A stretch of 32,568 bases of DNA from a bacterium (GCA_021372535.1 JAJFUH010000024.1:1-32568), one strand, 5' to 3'. Counted from the first letter of the stretch, positions 15,998-25,805 are shown. The notes: generated by a model not told the origin, from the letters alone. Numbers and translations are program-made.

Positions 15998-17173
15998 TCA
16001 GAGAATTATCGATTCAACCGAAACATCATCATCACTGGCAAGATTGATCTGGATGGGATTTATCTTTTTTCTGTGAGCATCGTACACAAGACGTATAACC
16101 GGGCGGTCGAGTTTTCCTTCGTTGAGACTGACTACGACACCGAGAAAATTACGGTGCACCGTGCTCGTTACACGGATCGTGGTTCCGACCGGATAAATCG
16201 GGGCGATCTTGTGAAAATACGACAGCGCTTCGGTATTGAGGTGCGTGTTATTCATTTCGCGCATGATCGCAAACACTTTTTCCGGAGGCAGGGCAGCGCG
16301 GTAGGGACGGTCGGAAGAGAGCGCATCATAGACATCGGCTACCGCCGAGATGTTACCGTACAGATGTATCGTCCTCGGCTCCATGGACAATTTCAGGTTG
16401 TTGCTCCCTTTCAGTCCGCGGGGATAACCGGTACCGTCCTGCTTTTCATGATGCTGAAAAGCAACATGCGGAGGAAGCACCCCTATTGCGGCGACACCCT
16501 TGGTAAGCTCGTACCCGATGACCGAATGCGTTTTCATGATTTCATATTCACTGGGGGTCAGTTTATCGGGTTTATTCACAATTTCCACCGGGATCAGCAC
16601 TTTCCCCATATCATGGAGAAGACACCCTATACCGAGCTCATGAAGCCTTTTGGGAGGAAGCCCGATTTTCCTTCCCATCATGATGGACACAATCGTAACA
16701 TCGACTGAATGCTGGAATGTATAATTATCATACGTTTTAATCGAATTGAGCCCCAGTGTCACCTCACCGCTCATGAGCTGATCGACAATCTTGGACGCGT
16801 CATCGGTGATTTTCTGAAAAGCCGGGCTGTTTCCGAACATTTCCACAAACTGACGGGATGTGACAGCCGATGAAACAGCCTCGTATGACTGGTTTTTCAT
16901 CGTATTCCTGATTTCCTCGAGGGAGCCGAACAGCTCCTTCAGGTGTCCGATTGTCGAACCGCGGACCATTTCGGTAATACTTTCCTGCGGATTAACATCA
17001 TCAGTGCTGTCATCATGGATAAATACGCTCGATATGCCCCGGACACTCAGGTTCTTGATAAAAAATTCATTGATGATGACACCTCGCCCAAGGAGCAGCC
17101 TTCCTTCCTCGGAATAGATCGATTTGCCAAGCTTCATGCCTGATTTCAGGGATTGTGCGGATATCCGTATCAT
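15998..17173 (-). CDS. HD-GYP domain protein, probable cyclic-di-GMP phosphodiesterase
   Basis: This 391-residue protein has a C-terminal HD-GYP domain: candidate metal ligands H155, H187-D188 (HDMGK 187-191), H216, H241-H242 and D280, plus the extended signature HHEKQDGTGYPRG from 241. The family hydrolyses cyclic-di-GMP to pGpG or GMP. The N-terminal 60 residues (SGMKLGKSIYSEEGRLLLGRG) form the small beta domain often found before HD-GYP. No REC or transmembrane segment is seen, so the protein is cytoplasmic. About 60 residues follow the HD-GYP core (from about 328) with a predicted beta-rich pattern. It is a monocistronic gene, separated from the redox cluster by 530 bp. Confidence 0.9.
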   Translation of the reverse strand: MIRISAQSLKSGMKLGKSIYSEEGRLLLGRGVIINEFFIKNLSVRGISSVFIHDDSTDDVNPQESITEMVRGSTIGHLKELFGSLEEIRNTMKNQSYEAVSSAVTSRQFVEMFGNSPAFQKITDDASKIVDQLMSGEVTLGLNSIKTYDNYTFQHSVDVTIVSIMMGRKIGLPPKRLHELGIGCLLHDMGKVLIPVEIVNKPDKLTPSEYEIMKTHSVIGYELTKGVAAIGVLPPHVAFQHHEKQDGTGYPRGLKGSNNLKLSMEPRTIHLYGNISAVADVYDALSSDRPYRAALPPEKVFAIMREMNNTHLNTEALSYFHKIAPIYPVGTTIRVTSTVHRNFLGVVVSLNEGKLDRPVIRLVYDAHRKKINPIQINLASDDDVSVESIIL

Positions 17174-17683
17174 ATTTCTGCTTTACCGGGTTACATTCAC
17201 ATACATATGAGAGACTGTAATTATTTAAATGGTTTTTCCAGTGATGTTAGTCTAATATATAATATTTTATTTTTTCTGCAACTATATATAACTAAAAAAT
17301 TTAGGATGTAACAAAAAAATATGTCTTTTACTAATTTTATGTATACTTTTTACGGGGCAATAACCACAAAAAACGTACCGTTTCATGAAAATTGGTGCAT
17401 TTTCTCCACTACCAAACACTATTCGGTTGAAAACATTGAAGTAAGCGAAAAAACCCGGTACATGAGCACCACGGAGATTTAAAACTATTTCCCATTTCTG
17501 GAAATAAAAAAACAATGATTCGAACGCAGCAATAAAACACTATATTTCACAACCGGGCACGTGAAAAGTGACTTTTCGCCGTCCTCGTGAACACCCGGAT
17601 ACACTGCCGCAAACTGTGAAAATTCTATAAATTATACTTTTGTAATAAAAAAAAGTTGCATTTCAGCAGGAAAAGATCATACC
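17174..17683. other. AT-rich divergent intergenic region
   Basis: This 510-bp AT-rich spacer lies between the divergently transcribed HD-GYP and UroD-family genes and should hold both promoters. A poor candidate for the HD-GYP gene is TTGCAG...TATATT on the minus strand near 17240-17275. TATACT at 17633-17638 could be a -10 for the plus-strand gene, but no matching -35 is evident. The 77-codon minus-strand frame at 17282-17515 shows no motif or ribosome site and is not called. Confidence 0.4.
17563..17577. promoter_or_regulatory. 15-bp palindrome, possible operator
   Basis: GAAAAGT-G-ACTTTTC is a perfect 7-bp inverted repeat around one central base, about 107 bp upstream of the UroD-family start codon. 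Its size and symmetry suit a dimeric repressor or activator site. No regulator gene adjoins it. This is a single occurrence and could be chance. Confidence 0.3.
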
Positions 17684-18724
17684 ATGAAAACACATCTCCT
17701 AAGACAACCTGATTTTAACCAGTTTCTCAAAGTTATTACCCGCAAGGGCATGCCCGATCATCTCCCTTTTTACGAACATCTTGCCAGCCCGGGATTTATC
17801 GCAAGACGGACTGGAACGGCCTTCGATACCATGTCGCTCGATGACCCGGGTTACTGGAATATTTATGTCGATTTCTGGGTCGGTATGGGATTCGACTGCA
17901 TACGGATGGAGATTCCCCTCAACTGCCCTTTGAAAGAGATTCACGACCATAAACATTCGTACGGAAGCGAAACGTATGCAATCATAAAAACCCGTGACGA
18001 TTTTGAACGATATCCCTGGCCAGATGAATCAGAACCCATTGATTTCACTCATTTTGAAACTGTTGCTGGCATCATCCCCGAAGGAGTGAAGATTGTGGGC
18101 GGGGTCTGCATGGGACCATATGAATGGGTATCCCGGCTCATGGGAGTCATGGGGCTGTCGTACGCTCTTGCCGATGATCCCGGGCTCGTGGAATGCATTT
18201 TTTCAAGGATTGGCGTCCTTCACAGAAGCGCGGTGAGGCAGCTCGCTTCCATGGATGCGATCGGCGCATTGAGCCAGGGAGACGATCTCGGATTCAAGAG
18301 CTCGACTTTCCTGAGTCCTGCCGATCTGAAAAAACTCGTCTTTCCCATCTATAAAAACATGACCGGCGAAGCCCACGACCGCGGGAAGCCCTTTATTCTC
18401 CATTCGTGCGGTAATCTGAAAGAGGTTTACGATGACCTTATCACGGATTGCGGAATCGATGCTAAACATTCGTTTGAGGATGTAATCTTGCCGGTGGAAG
18501 ACTTTAAAAAACAGTACGGCGACAGGGTCACACCTCTGGGCGGTCTCGATGTGGATGTCATCTGCCGGGCAGAAAGGGATGAACTCCGGGCTTATACCCG
18601 GAAAAAAATCGAGTCCTGCTTCCATGATGGCTATTGGGCGCTCGGGACGGGGAATTCCCTGACCGATTACATGCCTGTCGAGAATTATATCGCCGTTCTC
18701 GAAGAAGGAATGAACATCAGATAA
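17684..18724 (+). CDS. Uroporphyrinogen decarboxylase (UroD) family protein
   Basis: This 346-residue protein belongs to the UroD/MtaA-type TIM-barrel superfamily: GGVCMGPYEW 139-148, SQGDDLGFKSS 197-207, HSCGN 240-244 and GGLDVD 286-291. Members include heme-pathway decarboxylases and corrinoid methyltransferases such as MtaA/CmuA. The HSCGN motif and lack of heme-gene neighbours favour the methyltransferase-like or uncharacterised branch over true HemE. No corrinoid protein lies beside it. It is the only complete plus-strand gene in the window. AGGAA lies about 12 bases before the ATG, rather far. It converges with the response regulator gene 18 bases downstream, with no visible terminator hairpin. 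Confidence 0.82.
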   Translation: MKTHLLRQPDFNQFLKVITRKGMPDHLPFYEHLASPGFIARRTGTAFDTMSLDDPGYWNIYVDFWVGMGFDCIRMEIPLNCPLKEIHDHKHSYGSETYAIIKTRDDFERYPWPDESEPIDFTHFETVAGIIPEGVKIVGGVCMGPYEWVSRLMGVMGLSYALADDPGLVECIFSRIGVLHRSAVRQLASMDAIGALSQGDDLGFKSSTFLSPADLKKLVFPIYKNMTGEAHDRGKPFILHSCGNLKEVYDDLITDCGIDAKHSFEDVILPVEDFKKQYGDRVTPLGGLDVDVICRAERDELRAYTRKKIESCFHDGYWALGTGNSLTDYMPVENYIAVLEEGMNIR

Positions 18725-18742
18725 CCGATCCTCCATGTCGCA

Positions 18743-19360
18743 TCATTTGTCGTCAGAATCTTCCATCAGATCGGGATAATACTTTTTCATACAATCCGGG
18801 CAGATACTGTGTGAAAATTCTGCCTCCGAGTGCTGACGGATATAATCCTCGACCTGTTCCCAGTACCCGTCATCATCGCGGATTTTCTTGCAGTGAGCAC
18901 AGATGGGTATAAAACCTTTAAGCGTTTTTACTTCTTCGAGCGCTTTTTGAAGTTTCTCAATAAGCAGCTCCTTCTCTTTTTCCATGGCATCTTTATACAG
19001 AGCCATTTCTAATGTTATAAACATCTGTCGTTCTTCACAGGGCTTGGTGAGATAACCGAAGGGTTCTGTTATCTTAGCCCTTTTAAGTGTCTCTTCATCA
19101 CTATAGGCTGTAAGAAATACAACGGGGATTTTATAGAGTTCACGGATTTTGTCTGCAGCCTCTATCCCATCCATCTGACCGGTAAGAACAATATCCATGA
19201 GGACCAGATCGGGCTTATCCTGTCCTGCAAACCGTATCGCTTCCTCACCCGTCACCGCAATGGAAGGGACTTCATATCCGTTCCGGATAAAACTTCTTTT
19301 CATATTCTCTGCCACGAGAATTTCATCCTCGACCAAAAGGATTCTTTTGGGATTATTCAT
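18743..19360 (-). CDS. Response regulator with C-terminal double-CxxC domain
   Basis: This 205-residue protein has an N-terminal receiver domain (acidic E11/D12, phosphoacceptor D56 in LVLMDIVLTG, T84, K106). A predicted coiled coil (about 120-148) and a small domain with CAHC (154-157) and CPDC (187-190) follow. This tail (ICAHCKKIRDDDGYWEQVE) recurs at the C-terminus of many PAS kinases and regulators; it probably binds a metal but is uncharacterised. There is no DNA-binding domain, so output is likely by protein interaction. The gene starts 6 bases after the stop of the giant PAS kinase, with GAGGT inside the end of that gene, so the two form a cognate pair. Confidence 0.88.
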   Translation of the reverse strand: MNNPKRILLVEDEILVAENMKRSFIRNGYEVPSIAVTGEEAIRFAGQDKPDLVLMDIVLTGQMDGIEAADKIRELYKIPVVFLTAYSDEETLKRAKITEPFGYLTKPCEERQMFITLEMALYKDAMEKEKELLIEKLQKALEEVKTLKGFIPICAHCKKIRDDDGYWEQVEDYIRQHSEAEFSHSICPDCMKKYYPDLMEDSDDK

Positions 19361-19366
19361 GTCAAT

Positions 19367-22300
19367 CTACCTCTTGAAGGCAATATCGAATTCAGTTCCA
19401 TTATCAGTTATAAGTTCAATACTTCCAAACAGCTGCCTTTCAACAAGAAGCGATACGATTTTCAAACCCAGCGAATCGGTCTTCCTCCAGTCAATTTCAG
19501 GGGATATTCCGATGCCGTCATCAATAATTTTGAGCATAATTCCGGAATCGCCTGTATCCTTCATCTCAATGGTGATTGTACCCCTTTTGTTATGGGGAAA
19601 TGCGTGCTTGAAAGAATTTGAAACCAGTTCATTGATAATAAGACCGCAGGGAATGGCTTTATCGATACTGAAATAGATATCATGAATCTCTCTGCGCACT
19701 TCGACTCTGCTGCATGTTGAGGAGTAGAGGCTTATTATGTTTAAAATCATCTTGCCGATATAATCATTGAAATTTATGTGTGTAAGAGTTTCCGATTGAT
19801 AGAGCATCGTGTGAATAAGCGCCATGGTTTGTATCCGGTTGATACTTTCATGGATCATGGTGAGATAGCGTTTGTTTTTTATACGTTCTGACTGAAGAGT
19901 GAGAAGACTCGATATGACCTGCATGTTGTTTTTAACACGGTGGTGAATCTCCTTGAGCAGTACCTCTTTTTCTTCGAGTGATTTTTTTATCTGTTCTTCA
20001 GCCTTCTTTCGTTCGGTAATATCACGGGATGTACTCAACACGCTTTCTATTTTACCGCCGGTTCCGGATTCCGGAACGAGTCTCCAGTCATAGACAATCG
20101 TACCCTGTGCGGTTTCGAGTTCGTATTGTTCGTTGACAGGATGCTTCTTTTTGAAAACATCCTTGATTTTTTTCTCCCAGAAGATACTTATATCCGCGGG
20201 GAAACCAATCTCCCGGCTTGTTTTCCCGATACACATTTCGGGATCGATTCCGGAAATTTTTGCCATCGCCGGATTTACGTAAAGATACCGGTATTTTTCG
20301 TCAAACCGTACTATGATATCGGATGAGTGCTCAACAAGCGCCCGGAATTTTTCTTCGCTTTTTCTCAGCGCATCCTGGACTTTGATTTTCTCCGTAATAT
20401 CCTCGGCAATACCTCCCAATAATGTGTGTTTTCCTTCCCTGATGATCGGGAATTTAAATACACGGAAGGTACGCGGAACAAGGTTTTTGTCATGTACCGT
20501 CTCTATTATTTCGAGAGGACCTCCATTCAGAACGTTTTTATCGTTGTTAACAAAGAGATATTCAGTTTCCGGAAACAACGCCTGTAAGGATATCTGTATC
20601 AGCCCCATGTTCTTATACATATCACGCATGGTTTTGTTGACATAAATGAGTTTGTTATCCTGATCTTTCATGAATACAAGCTCGGGTGTATGATCCATAA
20701 ACACCGAAAACCTGTTTTCACTCTCTTTCAGTGCTTCTTCCATCTGTTTCCGTTCAGTAATATCGGTCATTGTTCTGAGATAGCCTATTGTCTCTCCCGT
20801 CTCATTCTGTATGGCAGCTGCTGTACCGAATACCCATGAGGTTTTACCTTCCGATGTCATAAAGCGGTATTCGAAGGCGAACTCTTTTCTTGACCGTGCG
20901 GAGTTATACCATTCCTTTGTAATAAATTCTCTGTCATCGGGGTGAAGAGCTTTAATCCACCCCTTTCCGGCCGCTTCTTCCCTGGATAATCCGGTTATTT
21001 CACACCATTTCTCATTGACAAAAAGACAATCGCCAAATAAATCAGCCTGAAATATTCCGACCGGCGCATGTGTCACAAGCGTCCTGAACCGCCGCTCACT
21101 TTCCTGTAAAGCCTCTTCCGCTCGTTTTCTATCGGTAATATCGGTTATAAGGCCATCATAGGATACAAGATATCCCTGATCATCGTAGCGGGGTACAGGC
21201 GTGTTTCTCACCCATCGGACAGAACCGTCCTTGTGATATATTCTGTGTTCAAGTTCGGACATGCTTTTACCGGAAATAATACGTTCCGCCTGTTCAATAA
21301 CAGTGCTTCTGTCTTCATCATATACCATCCTGTACCAGAGATACTGATCACCGGCATATTCTTCGGAAGTATAACCGGTCACTGCGATACATCCGGGGCC
21401 ATGATAGGTGGAAATCGGGCGACCATTTTCGATATATACGGTATAGACGTAGTCAGTGACAGACTCCAGGAGCCGCTTGTACCGTGTTTCGCTTGACCGT
21501 AATGCCTCCTCGGCCTGTTTCCGTTCCGATATATCATGTGTGACAATCTGAATGGCCTCGATATTTCCATCCTTGTTGAAAATTGGTGAAACCGTATGGG
21601 AAACCCATAAATAACCACCGTCGCTTTTCTTCAAACGGTACTCCTGGTTTTTCACCGTAACACCGCTTAATGCCGGGATATAAGATTTTCGTATTTCTTT
21701 ATAATCATCAGGGTGAATTATCGCTTTGCCGATATTCGGGCAGGTACGGAATTCTTCTGGTGAATATCCCGTAAATGCCTGTATCTGAGGACTCACATAG
21801 ATACAGCCGCCTTCCGGATTCCTGAGCATCACTACCTGATCGGTGGGACTTTCAACCAGTGTGCGGTATCGCTCCTCAGAATGAGCAACCTGCTGAAGGT
21901 CCTCCGCTCTGTGAAAACCCTCGGACAACACAAGCGCTACCTCCTGGAAAAACCTGATGTCATCCGGGCTGAAGGCGTTGGGTCTATTACTGTTAAAGGC
22001 CAGCGTTCCGTGAGAAAACGGTATATCGATAACCGAAAGAACCGGCCATCCCCATATCTCGTAAAGCAGCTCGTATTCATTATATGGATCTTCCGCTGCG
22101 AGATCATGTCGGTATACCGGCTTACCAGTTTTCCAGAAACCCAGAATAATATTCCGCGAGACCTCTGAACTCAAGTCATTGATATTCTCCTCTTTGGTCA
22201 GAGCATAACCGCGTACAACAGCAGGCTCCTCGGATCGTACTATGATGTTGATACCTGCTTCATGATAAGGAATTTCAGTCAAGGGGAGCGTTTGTCTCAA

Positions 22301-23803
22301 AACTTCCATTACACGCTGAATATCTTCAACTCCCCGCATTTTTAATACTTCTTCACGAACCTGTTGCAGAACGAGCCTCTCTGTTTCCCTCCGCTTCTGT
22401 TCTGTAATATCGATAACTGTCGTAAGCGCCCGGGGAAACTTCTGGTTTTTACTCAGATAGGTAGCTCTGAAATTAATGGTGATTTTTCTGCCGTCCAGTG
22501 TCTCATTAACCGTTTCTCCCTCAAAAAACGTTTCACCGTTCAGAAAAGCGACAATGATTTCACGAAATAGCGTTATGGTCTGGGGAAGAAGCCTTTTACC
22601 AAACTGAGAGATCATTTCCCCTTTGTTTCCGGCGCCATAAAGCTTCAATGTCATATCATTTACATCTATCACTTTCACCTGTGATACTAACTCTATCAAT
22701 ACATCCGGATGTTCGTCAATGTACGTGTTAAAATCGCTTATCCCCTGATTTTTCAAGTTATTATTATAGTAAGTGATCGCATTTTCAAGATCATATTCCC
22801 ATATCGATATCGGAATGGTGTTGAATATGTTTCTGTAGCGTTCCTCGTTTTCACGCAGCGCTTCCTCGGCATGGATACGATCGTTGATTTCCCTGTGAAG
22901 GCGTTCATTGGTTGTTTTCAGCTCAAGGGTACGTTCACTGATAGTCTCCTCAAGGTGTTCACGGTGTTTTTTCAACGCCTCCTCAGCCTGCTTGAGATCG
23001 GTTATATCCCGTGTAATACTCACAAGGAATTCAATCGATCCGTCCCTTCCAAGTTCCGGAAAAACATGGGCCTGATAATGCCGTAATCCATCAGGAGTCG
23101 GATAATCGAATTCTACCATTACTTCACGCCCGTTTTTTATCACCCTGTCTTTATACTTCTCAAGTTCAGTATAAAGATCTTCAGACATTCCCAGTTCTCT
23201 GTGGGTTTTTCCGATAAAGGCATGGGAAGGAACTCCCGTTGCTTTTTCTATGGGAGAATTGATATATACACAGCGGAAATCACGATCGTAACGGGCAATA
23301 ATATCCGGTGAATGTTCAACCAGGGTCTTGAATTCATCTTCGCGGCCGGTCGTTTTCAACCTGTTTTTTTCGCGCCCGGAAATATCGAACACCTGAACAA
23401 CATATAAATCCGATGATTTGCGTTCAGGCATGATATCGTACGACAGCAGTTCAACGTGTCTCTTTTCGCCATTTTTCAGTGTAATAGCACATGTTTTACT
23501 GGAATTCCTGATCCTGCCGCATTGAAATTCTTCAAACAAGCCACCATCACCCGTTTCTGTCGTTTGATCCCCCGACAGGGCGGATATCCATGCACTCATA
23601 TCGGGAACTTCAGAACGGCTATATCCGGTCAATTCTGCCATTGCATCATTGTATTCCTCGATTCTTCCGTCTTCGCCTGCTATCAGGGCTGGTATCGAGC
23701 TCCGGGAATATATGTTCCAGATCGTTTCAACGGCATGATTCCTCGCTTTTTTCGGCGAATCTGCCATAGTGTCCACCGGGTTTTCATGGGCTCGTTTTCT
23801 CAT
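19367..23803 (-). CDS. Multi-PAS/GAF soluble sensor histidine kinase (HisKA_2 type)
   Basis: This kinase of about 1478 residues has no membrane segment. Eight PAS units can be recognised by their (S)E..(R/K)(F/Y)(R/K).L(V/L)E openings and closing D(I/V)(T/S)(D/E)(R/L)K(Q/R/K)AEE linkers, with one GAF-like domain between the third and fourth. The C-terminal 200 residues form the kinase core: KEIHHRVKNNMQVISSLL (about 1284-1301, phospho-His in the HH pair), INELVSNSFKHAF N-box and IIDDGIGI G-box, typical of HisKA_2. The ATG at 23803 is chosen because GGGAGAG precedes it by four bases. In-frame ATGs at 23818 and 23833 and a TTG at 23848 lack such a site. Ligands are not predictable; PAS plus GAF suggests cytoplasmic redox, light or small-molecule input. 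Confidence 0.88.
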   Translation of the reverse strand: MRKRAHENPVDTMADSPKKARNHAVETIWNIYSRSSIPALIAGEDGRIEEYNDAMAELTGYSRSEVPDMSAWISALSGDQTTETGDGGLFEEFQCGRIRNSSKTCAITLKNGEKRHVELLSYDIMPERKSSDLYVVQVFDISGREKNRLKTTGREDEFKTLVEHSPDIIARYDRDFRCVYINSPIEKATGVPSHAFIGKTHRELGMSEDLYTELEKYKDRVIKNGREVMVEFDYPTPDGLRHYQAHVFPELGRDGSIEFLVSITRDITDLKQAEEALKKHREHLEETISERTLELKTTNERLHREINDRIHAEEALRENEERYRNIFNTIPISIWEYDLENAITYYNNNLKNQGISDFNTYIDEHPDVLIELVSQVKVIDVNDMTLKLYGAGNKGEMISQFGKRLLPQTITLFREIIVAFLNGETFFEGETVNETLDGRKITINFRATYLSKNQKFPRALTTVIDITEQKRRETERLVLQQVREEVLKMRGVEDIQRVMEVLRQTLPLTEIPYHEAGINIIVRSEEPAVVRGYALTKEENINDLSSEVSRNIILGFWKTGKPVYRHDLAAEDPYNEYELLYEIWGWPVLSVIDIPFSHGTLAFNSNRPNAFSPDDIRFFQEVALVLSEGFHRAEDLQQVAHSEERYRTLVESPTDQVVMLRNPEGGCIYVSPQIQAFTGYSPEEFRTCPNIGKAIIHPDDYKEIRKSYIPALSGVTVKNQEYRLKKSDGGYLWVSHTVSPIFNKDGNIEAIQIVTHDISERKQAEEALRSSETRYKRLLESVTDYVYTVYIENGRPISTYHGPGCIAVTGYTSEEYAGDQYLWYRMVYDEDRSTVIEQAERIISGKSMSELEHRIYHKDGSVRWVRNTPVPRYDDQGYLVSYDGLITDITDRKRAEEALQESERRFRTLVTHAPVGIFQADLFGDCLFVNEKWCEITGLSREEAAGKGWIKALHPDDREFITKEWYNSARSRKEFAFEYRFMTSEGKTSWVFGTAAAIQNETGETIGYLRTMTDITERKQMEEALKESENRFSVFMDHTPELVFMKDQDNKLIYVNKTMRDMYKNMGLIQISLQALFPETEYLFVNNDKNVLNGGPLEIIETVHDKNLVPRTFRVFKFPIIREGKHTLLGGIAEDITEKIKVQDALRKSEEKFRALVEHSSDIIVRFDEKYRYLYVNPAMAKISGIDPEMCIGKTSREIGFPADISIFWEKKIKDVFKKKHPVNEQYELETAQGTIVYDWRLVPESGTGGKIESVLSTSRDITERKKAEEQIKKSLEEKEVLLKEIHHRVKNNMQVISSLLTLQSERIKNKRYLTMIHESINRIQTMALIHTMLYQSETLTHINFNDYIGKMILNIISLYSSTCSRVEVRREIHDIYFSIDKAIPCGLIINELVSNSFKHAFPHNKRGTITIEMKDTGDSGIMLKIIDDGIGISPEIDWRKTDSLGLKIVSLLVERQLFGSIELITDNGTEFDIAFKR

Positions 23804-24031
23804 TTTTCTCTCCCACATTACACCGAATTTCATACGGAAAACCAACAATTACAAGATACGAAAATTTTCAAATACTTCAAAGCACCACTTGATCCGGGCA
23901 AAACTATCATATTTTACTATAGTTGAGGGAATCCTGATATTTCAAAAACTCATGTATAAAGCGGAAAAATGAACGCGGTTTAGGGAGAATTGTGCGGAGT
24001 ATTCAAAACTGTGCTTAACCGGGATTATTCA

Positions 24032-24192
24032 TGAAAATACTTAACCACGAAGGCATAAAAACCCAAATTTATATAACATATTATTTGTACTATCTTTAGT
24101 AATTATTTAATGTCACACCAATAAAGATATAAATAAAAATTAAATCCGTGAAAATCCGTGTTCTATTAAATTTTGTGAACAGGTCGGGTTAA
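24032..24192. repeat. Dispersed repeat, direct copy 1
   Basis: It matches 25806-25982 in the same orientation. Shared parts are TGAAAATA(C/T)T(T/C)AACCACGAAG at the left, ATAACATATTATTTGTA in the middle, GAAAATCCG(T/C)GTTCTATTAA and GGTC(G/T)GGTTAA at the right. No coding capacity is seen. The flanking stretch 23804-24031 holds only the kinase leader and nothing else identifiable. Confidence 0.7.
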
Positions 24193-24259
24193 ATATGTAC
24201 GGAACAGTTTATAAAGGGCATTTATTGTTTTTGAACGGCGAGAACAGTCAGATAAGAAA

Positions 24260-25699
24260 TTATGGCTGCTTTCTGAAGGTCGTATAGACATTCGCCCGGT
24301 GGACATCGTACCAGGGATGATCGAGAGGATTCAGGGTTGTGCGGTTGACAATGACATGATCGCCGTTTTCATCGTCGTATCCCCAGCCTGCCTGGTGGAA
24401 ATAATAGAGTTTCCCATTACGGGCTCTGCCGAGATACAGGACAATATGACCGTAATTACCCGCCATGGTTATAACCGGCTCGAGCGCGGCGACCCGGGCC
24501 ATTTTTTCTTCGGTGCTCAGGGACGGGTCGATATAGAACTGGTGGTCGGAAGCGCTCAGGATAAATGACGGATGTCTCCCTGTCTTTATCCCGAAACACC
24601 TGAGAAGGACACGCATCGTTCCGGCGCAGCTCCGCTTATTGTCCTGGTCGGCCCACCCGTACGGCTGATTGAGGAGTTTGAAAGCCTGTGTGATAACGTT
24701 CCGCTTGGTATAGGGCAGATACCCTTTATGGACATCGGCATCCGGCCTGATATACCCGTTCGCGACACCAAGCGACCCGTCTGGCCTGCGGTACGGCATT
24801 TTTACGGTATATCCCCCTTTGTCCTGCCTGATAAGGGGCATGATCGCCGAAAAATAGAGATACCGTGCAAAACCGGAAAACGCGGGATCGCCGTAAACAG
24901 GAATGCGGTGACCGGTCGCCATAAGAAAATTCCTGTCGTCGGTCAGCGCCCGCACCGTTTCCCTGTCAGCGAGCGCTATGTTCTCCGCAGGAACCCATCC
25001 ACGGGTGACGGGGCTTTCGATATACAGGAAATCACCATCGGCCGACTGGTGAATCACGGCGACAGGATTTCCGATAAGGAGCGCGGTGGCCTGGAACATG
25101 TCCAGTTCCCACTGCGTGTCGCTGTATCCCGGTACTGCGGTCGGATAGTGGCGGACATTGCTGTGGTTGACAACGATCCCGAACCGTCTCGTAATGATAT
25201 CGGGGACGGCATCGATATTCATGTCGTTCACAATCTCACGGCGCATGGTGTCGCTGTATATGGCATTCCTGTTGTCATAGAAGTCGCGGGAGTAGAGCCA
25301 CTCGATGTTTTTTCCGAGACGCACCCTGAGGCTGTCCCCCGGAAGCGTATCGGGCAGTTCGATGGGCAGAAGCGGATTCATGACAGGCCCTTTGATCTGA
25401 GTGAGCTCGAAATCATTTTCGAGCGGGTCGGGCTTGCCGAAGTAATCCCTGAAAACGACGTGTTTACTGCGGACGCGCTCATTGAACGCGGCGATTTCGT
25501 CCGATGTCATGATAATCTCATCAGCGTCAGGCTGCAGGGCTATCCAGTAACCGGGGGAAAGCATTTCGGGCTCGACGCCGTCAAGAGTATCCGGAGCATG
25601 ACGGGGCTTTGATTTCTGTGACCATATAACTGAACCGCACACTGTCAGAAAAACCATTACCGACAGCAGGAATATCGTGTTATATCTTTTTACGATCAT
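24260..25699 (-). CDS. Exported SH3/NlpC-P60 family cell-wall peptidase
   Basis: This 479-residue protein has an N-terminal hydrophobic signal (about 7-26). It then has an N_NLPC_P60-like helical region, one or two SH3b-like beta domains (about 170-330, with VVNHSNVRHYPTAVPGYSDTQWE and GWVPAENIAL), and a C-terminal NlpC/P60 domain. The likely catalytic residues are C358 (RSCAGTMRVLL), H418 (NYGHIVLYLG) and H435. The family cleaves peptidoglycan stem peptides. The aspartate usual before the catalytic cysteine (DCS) is replaced here by serine (SCA). The frame is open to 25777, but the ATG at 25699 gives a proper signal peptide and has AGGA nine bases upstream. Direct repeats flank the gene on both sides. 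Confidence 0.82.
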   Translation of the reverse strand: MIVKRYNTIFLLSVMVFLTVCGSVIWSQKSKPRHAPDTLDGVEPEMLSPGYWIALQPDADEIIMTSDEIAAFNERVRSKHVVFRDYFGKPDPLENDFELTQIKGPVMNPLLPIELPDTLPGDSLRVRLGKNIEWLYSRDFYDNRNAIYSDTMRREIVNDMNIDAVPDIITRRFGIVVNHSNVRHYPTAVPGYSDTQWELDMFQATALLIGNPVAVIHQSADGDFLYIESPVTRGWVPAENIALADRETVRALTDDRNFLMATGHRIPVYGDPAFSGFARYLYFSAIMPLIRQDKGGYTVKMPYRRPDGSLGVANGYIRPDADVHKGYLPYTKRNVITQAFKLLNQPYGWADQDNKRSCAGTMRVLLRCFGIKTGRHPSFILSASDHQFYIDPSLSTEEKMARVAALEPVITMAGNYGHIVLYLGRARNGKLYYFHQAGWGYDDENGDHVIVNRTTLNPLDHPWYDVHRANVYTTFRKQP

Positions 25700-25805
25700 C
25701 GATCGAATCCTAATAAAAGAATATGTATGATAACAGGCAACTTTAATAAAAATCGTGCCTTCTGTGCAATTTGTCAATGTTTTTTACTTAATCCGGATTT
25801 TTATC

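Noticed and set aside
17282-17515. 77-codon minus-strand frame in the AT-rich spacer
   Set aside because: Aromatic-rich AT-driven composition, no Shine-Dalgarno sequence, no recognisable domain.
17684-18724. UroD-family gene as heme-pathway hemE
   Set aside because: No heme genes nearby, and the HSCGN-type motif fits the methyltransferase-like branch of the superfamily better.
24572-25612. Plus-strand frame of 346 codons opposite the peptidase gene
   Set aside because: The opposite strand encodes a signal peptide, SH3 and NlpC/P60 motifs; this frame is a shadow.
25772-25777. TTGACA hexamers upstream of the peptidase gene (and at 15771-15776) as promoters
   Set aside because: No acceptable -10 hexamer lies 15-19 bp downstream of either, unlike the site at 31830-31856.
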